Assembly (NCBI GenBank): GCA_046155895.1
Contig: JBJXFB010000100.1
Coordinates: 1-18,792, forward strand
Length of the DNA: 18,792 bases
DNA from: DASYPQ01 sp046155895
GTDB lineage: Bacteria; Planctomycetota; UBA1135; GCA-002686595
Reading direction: 5' to 3'
This document shows, in pieces, positions 7,190 to 14,568 of this stretch. Each line of letters starts with the position of its first letter. The first letter of the stretch is position 1. The notes below the pieces were generated by a model. The model made no database searches. It was not told the origin of the DNA and saw only the letters and a program-made list of their open reading frames with translations. Made by a program: the position numbers and the translations under genes.

Positions 7190-8740
7190 ATGAAGGCGCT
7201 CAACGTACTGCTCGCGGTCCTCATGAGCCTGCTCGTGGCCGCGGCGGTGCTCGAGGGCGGGTTGCGGCTCCTCGGGATGGGCCCGCAGCCGACGATCAAC
7301 CGGTTCGATCCGAAACTCGGGTGGGTGAAGACGCCGGGGACCACGACCCACCGGAAAACCTCGGAGTTCGACATCACGTTCGCCGTCAATTCGCTGGGGC
7401 TGCGCGACGACGAGATGGCGAGTGCTGCGAAGCCCGCGGGGACCTACCGGGTGATCGCGCTCGGCGACTCCTTCGTGCTCGGCTACACGGTCGACCGGCA
7501 GGACCTCTTCGTCGACGAGCTCGAGAAGGCCTGGCAGTCCGAGGGACGCCCGGTCGACGTGATCAACGCGGGGACGGAGGGCTACTCGACCGATCAGGAA
7601 GTGCTATGGCTCGACCTGCACGGCCGCGCTTTCCAGCCCGACCTCGTGCTGCTGTTCCCCTACGAGAACGACCTCTACTGGAGCGCCAAGGCGAGCTACG
7701 GGCGCTACCCCAAGCCCCGCTTCGACGTGCTCGGCGCGCCCGAGCACCTGGTGCTGGCCGATCCGGGACCTCCGCCGTGGCAGGACCGCTTCGCGCTCGG
7801 ACGGATCCTCGCGGCCCTCGGGAAGCGTCCCCCGATGTGGACTCCGCCGGGCGGCCGTCCGCTCTCCATGGAGTGGGTCGCCTACTTCAAGGACTCTCCC
7901 GAGCCGATGCACGAGGTGCGGCTGCGGACGCGCAGCGCCCTTTCCCACCTGAAGAAGGCCTGCGAGGAGGTCGGTGCCAAGCTCGTGGTGGTCCCGATCC
8001 CCAACAAGGCCTGCATCGAGGCGGATGCGCGGCAGAGGCTGGCGAAGCAGATCCAGGTCGCAACGGAGGCCTGGTCTCCGGACTTGCCCGTCGAGACCTT
8101 CCTCCGCTTGTGCGGCGAGCTCTCGATCGCTGCGCTCGATCCGCGCGAATCCCTGCGCGCCGCCGCGGCGAGCGTCGAGGACGGCCGCCTCTACTTCCAG
8201 AAGGACTGGCACCTGAATCCCGAGGGCAACCGCGCGCTCGCGAACTTCGTCCGAGCAGAACTCGATCGGATACAGGTCCTGCCCGCGCCCGTCGCGGGAT
8301 CGAAGCCCGTGGAGATCCCCGCGCCCGTGAAGGTGCATTCCTTCGGCTGGCTGAAGATCTTCGCCCTCCTGTGGGCCGTCTTGAGCTGCGTCTGGATCCT
8401 CACCTACCCGCAGGACAGGGCCTGGCAGGCGCCGCTCAAGGTGCTCGTGATGCTCGGGCTCGTCTTCACGATCATTCTCGGGGGCAACTGGGTGCTGGGG
8501 AAAATCCCCGCCGCGTTCTCCCAGTGGATCCTGGTCGCCTTCGTCCTCGGCCTCTTCGGCTTCATTTTCTGGAAGCTCGGCCGGCGCCTCGGGACCATCG
8601 TCGAGCTCTTCGCCTGCATGGTCGGCCGGGGCCACTGGTACCTGATTCCCCTCGTCGTCGTGCTCCTCTCCGTGGGCAGCCTCCTCGTCGTCGCGGCGAG
8701 CTCTCCCCTCGTCGCCCCGTTCATCTACACCTTGTTCTAG
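7190..8740 (+). CDS. SGNH-hydrolase domain fused to a membrane tail ending in a DUF5989-like domain
   Basis: A 516-aa protein starting with a signal anchor (about 4-28). Residues 85-360 look like an SGNH/GDSL fold: block I LGDSF (Ser94), block II NAGTEGYST (126-134), block III YEND (Asn160), and block V DWHLNPEGN with Asp339 and His341. Enzymes of this fold add or remove acyl groups, often O-acetyl on glycans. After a Pro-rich linker (363-380) come three hydrophobic segments (about 388-405, 415-435, 443-462). Then 469-516 matches, from memory, the small DUF5989 family, ending in the typical PFIYTLF. The catalytic domain should face the outside if the N-terminal anchor inserts normally. The start is ATG 7190, 14 bases after the carbamoyltransferase stop, with no clear ribosome site. 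One continuous frame throughout. Substrate and reaction are unknown. Confidence 0.85.
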   Translation: MKALNVLLAVLMSLLVAAAVLEGGLRLLGMGPQPTINRFDPKLGWVKTPGTTTHRKTSEFDITFAVNSLGLRDDEMASAAKPAGTYRVIALGDSFVLGYTVDRQDLFVDELEKAWQSEGRPVDVINAGTEGYSTDQEVLWLDLHGRAFQPDLVLLFPYENDLYWSAKASYGRYPKPRFDVLGAPEHLVLADPGPPPWQDRFALGRILAALGKRPPMWTPPGGRPLSMEWVAYFKDSPEPMHEVRLRTRSALSHLKKACEEVGAKLVVVPIPNKACIEADARQRLAKQIQVATEAWSPDLPVETFLRLCGELSIAALDPRESLRAAAASVEDGRLYFQKDWHLNPEGNRALANFVRAELDRIQVLPAPVAGSKPVEIPAPVKVHSFGWLKIFALLWAVLSCVWILTYPQDRAWQAPLKVLVMLGLVFTIILGGNWVLGKIPAAFSQWILVAFVLGLFGFIFWKLGRRLGTIVELFACMVGRGHWYLIPLVVVLLSVGSLLVVAASSPLVAPFIYTLF

Positions 8741-8789
8741 GCGTCCGCCGAAGAAGGGGGGTATGCTTGCCTTCGACCGGAGAATCCCC

Positions 8790-8921
8790 ATGGGCAACTT
8801 CCTGCGCGAGAACTGGCTCTACATCGTCGCTCCCGTGGTGATCGTCGTCGTCCTCCTCGGGGCGCTGGCGATCTTCAGCGGCGGCGGCGAAGGTTCGCCG
8901 TTCATCTACAACATCTTCTGA
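8790..8921 (+). CDS. 43-aa DUF5989-like membrane peptide
   Basis: A short gene easily missed because of its size. It starts at ATG 8790, with GGAGA 7-8 bases upstream, 49 bases after the SGNH-fusion stop. The product begins MGNFLRENWLYIVAP, has one hydrophobic helix (about 10-29), then a Gly-rich turn (SGGGEGS), and ends in PFIYNIF. This ending nearly repeats the PFIYTLF end of the preceding protein, and the general plan (short N-terminus with Trp, one helix, small-residue turn, aromatic C-terminus) is that of the DUF5989 family as I remember it. Function unknown. The match of ending, ribosome site and gene position makes it a real gene rather than chance. Its stop lies 16 bases from the stop of the convergent deacetylase gene. 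Confidence 0.8.
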   Translation: MGNFLRENWLYIVAPVVIVVVLLGALAIFSGGGEGSPFIYNIF

Positions 8922-8937
8922 TCGCGCGGACGTCCGG

Positions 8938-9960
8938 TCAGTCCGACAGGTCGATCCCGATCTTCCGCAGGAGATCGAATCCGCCGCAGGCCTCCGCGGC
9001 GATCAGGTGGAGCTCGGCGTCCTCGTCGATCATGATCCGCTTGAGCTCGTAGGGATCGCTTTCGCGTCCGTTCGTGCCAGCGTGCGTCGTCGTGGCGCTC
9101 GCGAATCCGGCGGCACGCACGGCCTCCTTCGACTTCGAGTCGTAGTCCCAGCGGCGGCCGAAGGGGTAGGCAAAGCTCTCGGGTTCCTGCCGGAGCTTCT
9201 TCGCGATCGCCTCGCGGCCGGTGCGGACCTCCCGCGCGGCGGTTTCGCCGTCGAGGCGCGAGAGGATCTCGTGGCTGGCCGTGTGCCCGCCGAGCTCGAC
9301 TCCGCCCTTCGCGAGCGCCTGGACGTCATCCCAGGTCATGTAGAGCTCGTCGCACAGCGCCCTCTCGTTCCCGCCGAGCTCCGCGAAGAGCGCGTCGATC
9401 GCGCGGTTGCGAGCCGCGGGCTCGCACTCGTACTTCAGCTCGCGCTTCAGGGCGTACGCGCTCCGTGGACCCGCCGCGCGGAGGGCCAGGCGCTCCACGA
9501 GCTCGTCGGGCCCGACGCGGTCGAGGATCCAGAAGAACTTGTGCGACCAGTTCACGCGCCGTTCGTCCAGCGGCCGGCTCTCGAGGTACACGGTCGCGCC
9601 GGCGCGCAGGCGCGCGAGCAACGGCAGGAGGTGCGTGCGGTTGTCGAGGTATCCGTCGTCCATCGACAGCGCAAGGAGGCTCCGGCGCTGGCCCGCCGCG
9701 CCGTTCCGGATCCGCCGCACGCCCTCGCCGACGCTCGTCAGCTCGTAGCGCCGTCCGAGCCAGGACAGCATGCGCTCGAGCTTCGCGCCCTCGATCTTCA
9801 TGTCCTTCGGCAGGCGCGCGTTCGACGGCGCGGTCACGCAGTGGCCCGCGAGGATCGTCAGCCGCGGCGGCATGCAGCGGTCGACCAGCCGGCCGAGCCC
9901 CGTGTGGAAGAGGATGCGCGCGTAGCTCGCGCGCAGGAAGAGTTTGAGGCGGTGCTTCAT
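8938..9960 (-). CDS. polysaccharide deacetylase family protein (NodB-type)
   Basis: A 340-aa member of the carbohydrate esterase 4 family, metal enzymes that remove N- or O-acetyl groups from glycans. Motif 1 is LSMDDGY (98-104), in place of the usual TFDDG, with catalytic base Asp101 and metal ligand Asp102. Motif 2 is GGHTASH (224-230), giving His226 and His230. Motif 3 is FAYPFG (263-268). An insert of roughly 95 residues between motifs 1 and 2 (SHKFFWILDRVG region) is rich in charged helix and typical of exopolysaccharide-cluster members. No clear signal peptide, so it may act on a lipid-linked intermediate in the cytoplasm or be peripheral. ATG 9960 overlaps the stop of the acetyltransferase gene (ATGA, 9957-9960). 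An in-frame extension far upstream exists but overlaps that gene entirely. Substrate unknown. Confidence 0.9.
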   Translation of the reverse strand: MKHRLKLFLRASYARILFHTGLGRLVDRCMPPRLTILAGHCVTAPSNARLPKDMKIEGAKLERMLSWLGRRYELTSVGEGVRRIRNGAAGQRRSLLALSMDDGYLDNRTHLLPLLARLRAGATVYLESRPLDERRVNWSHKFFWILDRVGPDELVERLALRAAGPRSAYALKRELKYECEPAARNRAIDALFAELGGNERALCDELYMTWDDVQALAKGGVELGGHTASHEILSRLDGETAAREVRTGREAIAKKLRQEPESFAYPFGRRWDYDSKSKEAVRAAGFASATTTHAGTNGRESDPYELKRIMIDEDAELHLIAAEACGGFDLLRKIGIDLSD

Positions 9961-11066
9961 CCCACCGTCTCGTCGTCGCGGTCCCCGTCCGTCAGGTACC
10001 AAGCGCGCGCGTCGAGCGCGGCCGCGGCGACCGGATGCGCGGGATCGTTCTGCCACGCGATCACGATCAGGTGGTTGTTGGCTCTCGGCGGCAGGAACCC
10101 CGCCTCCTGCAGCCGCTCGCACCACCACGAGCCGTCGACCGCGTGCGCCTGCACGACCGAAGCGCCGGCGAGTTCGAGGCGCTCGAGGCCGGCCGAGATC
10201 GCCGCGGCGAGCGCATCGTCGTCGCGCGCGAGCACGTCGACGAGCCAGCCCGTCGGGGATCCCGGGCGAGGCAGCTGGACCACGGCGTAGCCCGCGAAGG
10301 CCTTGGCCTCGTCGAAGAGTCCGTAGGCGCGGTGCAGCCCCGAGGGGCTCTTCAGGAAGCGCCAGTCGAGCCAAGCCGCGTCGCGGCGGACCATCAACGC
10401 GAAGCGCTTCTCGATCGCGCGGGACAGATCCGAGACCTCCGTGGGAAAGCGGTCGAGGGCGCGAGCCTGGAACTTCGTCCCGGCACGCTCGACGAGCTTC
10501 GCTCGCGCGGCCTTGCTCTTGCGCACGCCCAGCGGGACCAGCCACCCCTGCAAGCGCCCTTCGCGCGTGCGGACGTGGCGCGAGCCCTCGTCGTCCTTCA
10601 GCAGGAAGGTCCAGGGCCTGACGGTGCCGACCTTCTTCCATCCGAGGTCGAGGAAGATGGCCGCCGAGCGGCGGTTCGGGAGGCCGAACACCGCCGGCCA
10701 GCCCAGGCGCCTGGTTTCCTCCATGCACGCCCGGTCGAGCGCGCTGAAGAGGCCCTTCTTGCGCCAGTCCGGATGCGTCATCACGTCGCCGGTCTCGCCC
10801 AGGCTCGCGCCGCTCGCCTCGTCGCCCTGCGCGAGCGCCTTGCGCGGCGAGCAGGCGTACCCGCACACTCCCTGACCGTCGGGGAGGCGCGAGAGGAAGC
10901 TCACGGAGGCTCCGTGCGGGCTCTGGTCGTAGCGCCAAGCGAGCGCGGGCCCGTCGATCGGCTTCTTGAAGCAGGCGTTGTGGAGCCGCGCCTGTTCCTC
11001 GCGGTCCGCCACCTGGCAGAGGTGGACCGAGATCTCCTTCGGCGGCGGCTGGGTCCGCTTGGACAT
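9957..11066 (-). CDS. GNAT-family N-acetyltransferase, probably two GNAT folds
   Basis: A 369-aa cytoplasmic protein. The N-terminal half (about 12-156) shows a GNAT acetyl-CoA site: VMTHPDWRKKGLFSAL (95-110), with R-x-x-G-L/F in place of the usual Q/RxxGxG/A, followed by GLPNRRSAAIFLDLGWKKVG (128-147), the common last strand pattern. The C-terminal half (about 215-360) looks like a second, weaker GNAT-like fold (LDWRFLKSP, then VVQAHAVDGSWWCERLQEAGF). Such tandem proteins occur in exopolysaccharide clusters; the acceptor may be an amino-sugar or an amino acid. The gene follows the tricorn gene by 49 bases and overlaps the deacetylase by 4, so acyl transfer and removal are expressed together. 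No good Shine-Dalgarno before ATG 11066. The exact reaction cannot be read from the sequence. Confidence 0.85.
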   Translation of the reverse strand: MSKRTQPPPKEISVHLCQVADREEQARLHNACFKKPIDGPALAWRYDQSPHGASVSFLSRLPDGQGVCGYACSPRKALAQGDEASGASLGETGDVMTHPDWRKKGLFSALDRACMEETRRLGWPAVFGLPNRRSAAIFLDLGWKKVGTVRPWTFLLKDDEGSRHVRTREGRLQGWLVPLGVRKSKAARAKLVERAGTKFQARALDRFPTEVSDLSRAIEKRFALMVRRDAAWLDWRFLKSPSGLHRAYGLFDEAKAFAGYAVVQLPRPGSPTGWLVDVLARDDDALAAAISAGLERLELAGASVVQAHAVDGSWWCERLQEAGFLPPRANNHLIVIAWQNDPAHPVAAAALDARAWYLTDGDRDDETVG

Positions 11067-11115
11067 GGCGAGGCATGATCGGACGCGCAGGAGTCCCGAT
11101 CAAGGAACGCGCGGG

Positions 11116-14100
11116 CTACTTCGTCTTCACGGGCGCGGGCGGACGCACCGGCAGTCCGCCCGGCTTCGCGGGGAGCTTCTTCTTCACCTCCTCGATCGCG
11201 CGCTCGAGTTGCGGATCCTTGCCGGCGATCAGCGAGGCCGGGTCGTTCTCGACGACGATGTCCGGATCGACTCCGTGGCCCTCGACCGCCCACTGGCCCT
11301 TCGCGTCGGCGTGTCCGAACTCGGGCACGTTGACGCCTCCCCCGTCGATCAGCGGACCGTGGTTCGTGATGCCGACGACACCGCCCCACGAGCGCTTGCC
11401 GATGAGCGGCCCGAGCTTCGCCTCGCGGAACATCCAGGGGAAGATGTCGCCGTCGGAAGCCGAGTTCTCGTTCAGCAGGCACGCCATCGGCCCGACGAAC
11501 ACGGTCCCCGGATAGGTCTCCGTGAAGTCGCTGTTCCGCGAGAAACCCGTCCCGGTCATCGTGCGGCGCAGGCGCTCGAGCACCATCTGGCTGACGTTGC
11601 CACCGCCGTTCCAGCGGTCGTCGATGATCAGGCCCTCCTTGCGGATCAGGCCGTAGTACCACTTCACGAACTCGCGGATCCCCTCCGCGCCCATGTTCGG
11701 GAGGTGCAGGTAGCCGATCCGACCGGCCGAGAGCTCGTCGACGCGCGCGCGGTTCTGCGCGACCCAGTTCAGGTACACGAGGTCCGTCTCGGAGGTGATC
11801 GGCCGGTACTTGACCGTGCGCGCGCCCTCCCGCGTCGGCTTGTCGTTCAGCGTGAGCTCGACGGGGCGGTCGGCCTTGTCGCGCAGGAGCCGGTAGGGAT
11901 TGTCCTTCCCGGCCAGATCCTCGCCGTCGATCGCGAGCACGTAGTCGCCGACGCGGGCGTCGACGCCGATCTCGGTGAGCGGCGAGCGGTAGCGGTCCTC
12001 CTCGTTCTGGCCGGCGAAGATCGACGCGATCCTGTAGCGCCCTTCGTTCGGATCGAGCTCGAACCGGCAGCCCGGGAGCGCGACCTTCGGCCGCTCCGGC
12101 TCCGCCCAGTCGCCGCCCGAGATGTAGGCGTGGCCGACGTTCAGCTCGGAGACGAGCTCGCCCATCACGTAGTTCAGGTCGCTGCGGTGCGCGACGAACT
12201 CGAGCAGCGCGCCGTACTGCCGGCGCAGGGCGCCCCAGTCGTAGCCGTGCATGTTCTCGACGTAGAAGTAGTCGCGGAAGCGCCGCCAGACCTCGTTGTA
12301 GATGTTGATCCACTCCTGCTTCGGAACGCGGTCGACCATGAGGCCCGAAGCCGGAACCGTCTTCTTCGAGTCCTTGCCCTTGGGCGACGCGTCGTAGAGG
12401 TTCAGGGCGCGCTCCTGGCGCACGAGGATCTTGTTGCCGTCCAGGGAAAGCGCCGTGCCCGACACGTCCTCCGCCAGCACGCTCGCCTTGCGGTCCTTCA
12501 GGTTGAAGACCATCAGATCGCGCTTGCGGCTGCTCTCGCGGCCGTAGAAGAAGGGCCCGCCGCGGACATAGATGAGGTTCTCCTTGTTCGCCTGGAGGCT
12601 AGACAGGTCGTCCGCGTCGACGGGAACCCGCGCGACGCGCGCGGCGAGGCCCTCGAGGTCGATCTTCACCGGCTCCTTGGGCTTCTCCTCGTCCTTCTTG
12701 GCGTCGTCCTTCTTCTCATCCTCCTTCTTCGTCTCGTCCTTCTTTTCTTCGTCCTTCTTGGGCTCATCGGCCTTCTCGCCGTCCTTCTTCTCCGCATCGT
12801 CCTTCTTGACCGTGACCTCGTCGCTCTGCGGCGGGAAGGGATGCTCGACGTCCTTGCGCAGGGCCAGAGCGAAGATCCCCGTCGTGCGATCGGTCGCGAA
12901 GTTCCACTCGACGCCCGAGATCTGCGGCGCGTACTCGCGATCGGACAGGTAGTACAGGTACTTCCCGGCGGGATCGAAGACCGGTTCCGTCTCGTTGAAG
13001 GTCTCGTCCGTGACGCGCGTGAGCTTCGCCTCCGCCGCGTTCCACAGCCAGAGCGAGCGGAATCCGTTCGGATCGGCGAGCGAGAACGTCAGCCAACCGC
13101 CGTCCCCCGACCACGAGAAGTCGCCGACGTTGCCCGAGCGGTCCCGCGCGACCTCGGTCACCGTCTTCGTCGCGATCTCGAGCGAGTGGATGCGGCCGGT
13201 CGAGTCGCTGAACGCCAGGCGCTTGCCATCGGGCGCCCAGATGAGGCCTTCGCGCCGCGTCTGGCCGCCGGTCGTGAGGCGTTCGGGCATCCCGTTCCCG
13301 TCCTGCGCGACGAGGTAGACCTCGTCCTCGCCGGATTCGTCGGAGATGTAGGCCACCTTCGCTCCGTCCGGCGACCAGGCCGCCGAACGGTCGTGCGCGT
13401 TCGAGGAGTGCGTCAGGTTCCGCGTCGGCCCCTTCTCGATCGGCGCCGTGAACACGTCCCCGCGCGCGACGATGAGCGCCCGCTCGCCCTTCGGGGAGAG
13501 GTTGAAGCCCTCGATCTGCCTCTCCGCGGAGACTCGCGACGGGCGCATCGCCACGCCGTCGTTCGGGACCATGATCGAGATGGCTCGGTCCTTCCGCGAG
13601 CGCGTGTCGAAGACGTGGAGCTCGCCCCCGCCCTCGTACACGATCTCGCCGTCCTCGCCCTTGCTCGGCCAGCGCACGTCCCAGTCCTGGCGCTGCGTGA
13701 GCTGCGAAGTCTGCTTCGACTCGATGTCGTAGGCGAAGAGGTTCAGCGTCCCGTCGCGGTCGGAGGCGAACACGATCTGGTTGCCGATCCACATCGGGTC
13801 CCGTTCCGTCCGCGGCGAGTGCGCGACGGGCTCCACGCGGGCCGTCTTCAGGTCGTAGATGTAGAGGTCCTGCGCCCAGCCGCCCTGGTAGCGCTTCCAC
13901 GTGCGGAAATCGCGCGCGAGCGGCGTGTAGACGACCTGCGTCTCGCCGGGCGAGAGGTCGCCGGCGCCGGAGACCGGCATCGGCAGCTTCACGGGCAGCC
14001 CCCCCTCGAGATCGACCGTGTAGAGGTGCGTCTCGGCGTAGGACCAGCCGTCGCGCATGCCGCGGAAGAGGACGCGCTGGGAGTCCTTCGTCCAGCCGTA

Positions 14101-14457
14101 CACCTGGTTGTCGTAGCCCCAGCGCGGCGGCAGCGGGCCGCGAGCGGGATACCACGTCAGCTGCCGCGGCACGCCTCCGGTCGCGGGGATGACGTACACC
14201 TGCTCGTCGCCGTCGTACTGTCCCGTGAAAGCGATCCACTGGCCGTCCGGCGAGAACTTCGGGAAGAGCTCGAGCCCCTCGTGCGCGGTCAGGCGAGTCG
14301 CGGTTCCACCACCGGACGGAGCGGTCCACAGGTCGCCCGCGTAGCAGAACGCGACCCGATCCCCGCGGATGTCGGGAAACCGGAGCAGCTTCGTCTGGGC
14401 GGATGAGGGGAGCGCGAGGATCAGGACCGACGCGAGTCGGGCGGGAAACGGCAGCAT
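11116..14457 (-). CDS. tricorn-like S41 protease with beta-propellers, PDZ and a Lys/Asp/Glu-rich linker
   Basis: A 1113-aa predicted secreted protease. Signal peptide: MLPFPARLASVLILALPSSA, cut before Gln21. Residues 25-300 and about 310-540 contain many TolB/WD40-like propeller repeats (FSPDGQWIAFTG, WSPDGAKVAYIS, WAPDGKRLAFSD). Residues 551-596 are a Lys/Asp/Glu tract. The C-terminal part has a helical core (about 700-770), a PDZ domain (about 790-880) and the S41 domain (890-1070). Expected catalytic features are LNVGHA (His776) and the ENSASDGD segment, nucleophile most likely Ser1001; VPEFG (1044-1048) may hold the acidic residue. Tricorn-type enzymes trim peptides fed through the propellers. 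Start at ATG 14457 is chosen over one 63 bases upstream because it gives a good signal peptide and a GGAG box. First gene of the three-gene minus-strand unit. Confidence 0.93.
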   Translation of the reverse strand: MLPFPARLASVLILALPSSAQTKLLRFPDIRGDRVAFCYAGDLWTAPSGGGTATRLTAHEGLELFPKFSPDGQWIAFTGQYDGDEQVYVIPATGGVPRQLTWYPARGPLPPRWGYDNQVYGWTKDSQRVLFRGMRDGWSYAETHLYTVDLEGGLPVKLPMPVSGAGDLSPGETQVVYTPLARDFRTWKRYQGGWAQDLYIYDLKTARVEPVAHSPRTERDPMWIGNQIVFASDRDGTLNLFAYDIESKQTSQLTQRQDWDVRWPSKGEDGEIVYEGGGELHVFDTRSRKDRAISIMVPNDGVAMRPSRVSAERQIEGFNLSPKGERALIVARGDVFTAPIEKGPTRNLTHSSNAHDRSAAWSPDGAKVAYISDESGEDEVYLVAQDGNGMPERLTTGGQTRREGLIWAPDGKRLAFSDSTGRIHSLEIATKTVTEVARDRSGNVGDFSWSGDGGWLTFSLADPNGFRSLWLWNAAEAKLTRVTDETFNETEPVFDPAGKYLYYLSDREYAPQISGVEWNFATDRTTGIFALALRKDVEHPFPPQSDEVTVKKDDAEKKDGEKADEPKKDEEKKDETKKEDEKKDDAKKDEEKPKEPVKIDLEGLAARVARVPVDADDLSSLQANKENLIYVRGGPFFYGRESSRKRDLMVFNLKDRKASVLAEDVSGTALSLDGNKILVRQERALNLYDASPKGKDSKKTVPASGLMVDRVPKQEWINIYNEVWRRFRDYFYVENMHGYDWGALRRQYGALLEFVAHRSDLNYVMGELVSELNVGHAYISGGDWAEPERPKVALPGCRFELDPNEGRYRIASIFAGQNEEDRYRSPLTEIGVDARVGDYVLAIDGEDLAGKDNPYRLLRDKADRPVELTLNDKPTREGARTVKYRPITSETDLVYLNWVAQNRARVDELSAGRIGYLHLPNMGAEGIREFVKWYYGLIRKEGLIIDDRWNGGGNVSQMVLERLRRTMTGTGFSRNSDFTETYPGTVFVGPMACLLNENSASDGDIFPWMFREAKLGPLIGKRSWGGVVGITNHGPLIDGGGVNVPEFGHADAKGQWAVEGHGVDPDIVVENDPASLIAGKDPQLERAIEEVKKKLPAKPGGLPVRPPAPVKTK

Positions 14458-14490
14458 GAGATCGATCTCCGGGGATGCGAGGGGGCGACC

Positions 14491-14496
14491 AGGATA
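14491..14496 (-). promoter_or_regulatory. candidate -10 box of the tricorn unit
   Basis: On the minus strand TATCCT lies 34 bases before the ATG at 14457, which would give a leader of about 27 bases holding the GGAG site. No convincing -35 box lies at the right distance. Low confidence. Confidence 0.22.
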
Positions 14497-14517
14497 GGGA
14501 TCCCCTCTTCGCCCCAC

Positions 14518-14529
14518 CACGGCGCCGTG
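14518..14529. promoter_or_regulatory. 12-bp perfect palindrome in the divergent promoter region (possible operator)
   Basis: CACGGCGCCGTG is a perfect 12-base palindrome directly before the plus-strand -35 box at 14531, in the 111-base gap between two divergent genes. It could bind a dimeric regulator of both. GC-rich palindromes of this size do arise by chance in such DNA. Confidence 0.25.
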
Positions 14530-14530
14530 C

Positions 14531-14559
14531 TTGGATCACGTAATAGGCGCGAGTAGAGT
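14531..14559 (+). promoter_or_regulatory. candidate promoter of the glycosylation operon, near-leaderless
   Basis: TTGGAT (14531-14536), a 17-base spacer and TAGAGT (14554-14559) form the best sigma70-like promoter in the window. It ends 9 bases before the ATG at 14569, so the mRNA would have a leader of only a few bases and no ribosome site. Confidence 0.48.
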
Positions 14560-14568
14560 CGCGCGCCG

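Noticed and set aside
8927..8936. Palindrome CGGACGTCCG between the convergent ends of the 43-aa gene and the deacetylase
   Set aside because: No loop and no T run, so not a usable terminator; a 10-base palindrome is expected by chance in such DNA.
10966..14406. Plus-strand open frame of over 1,100 codons antisense to the tricorn gene
   Set aside because: No domain features, Arg/Val/Asp-rich shadow composition; the minus-strand protease has complete motifs and a signal peptide.
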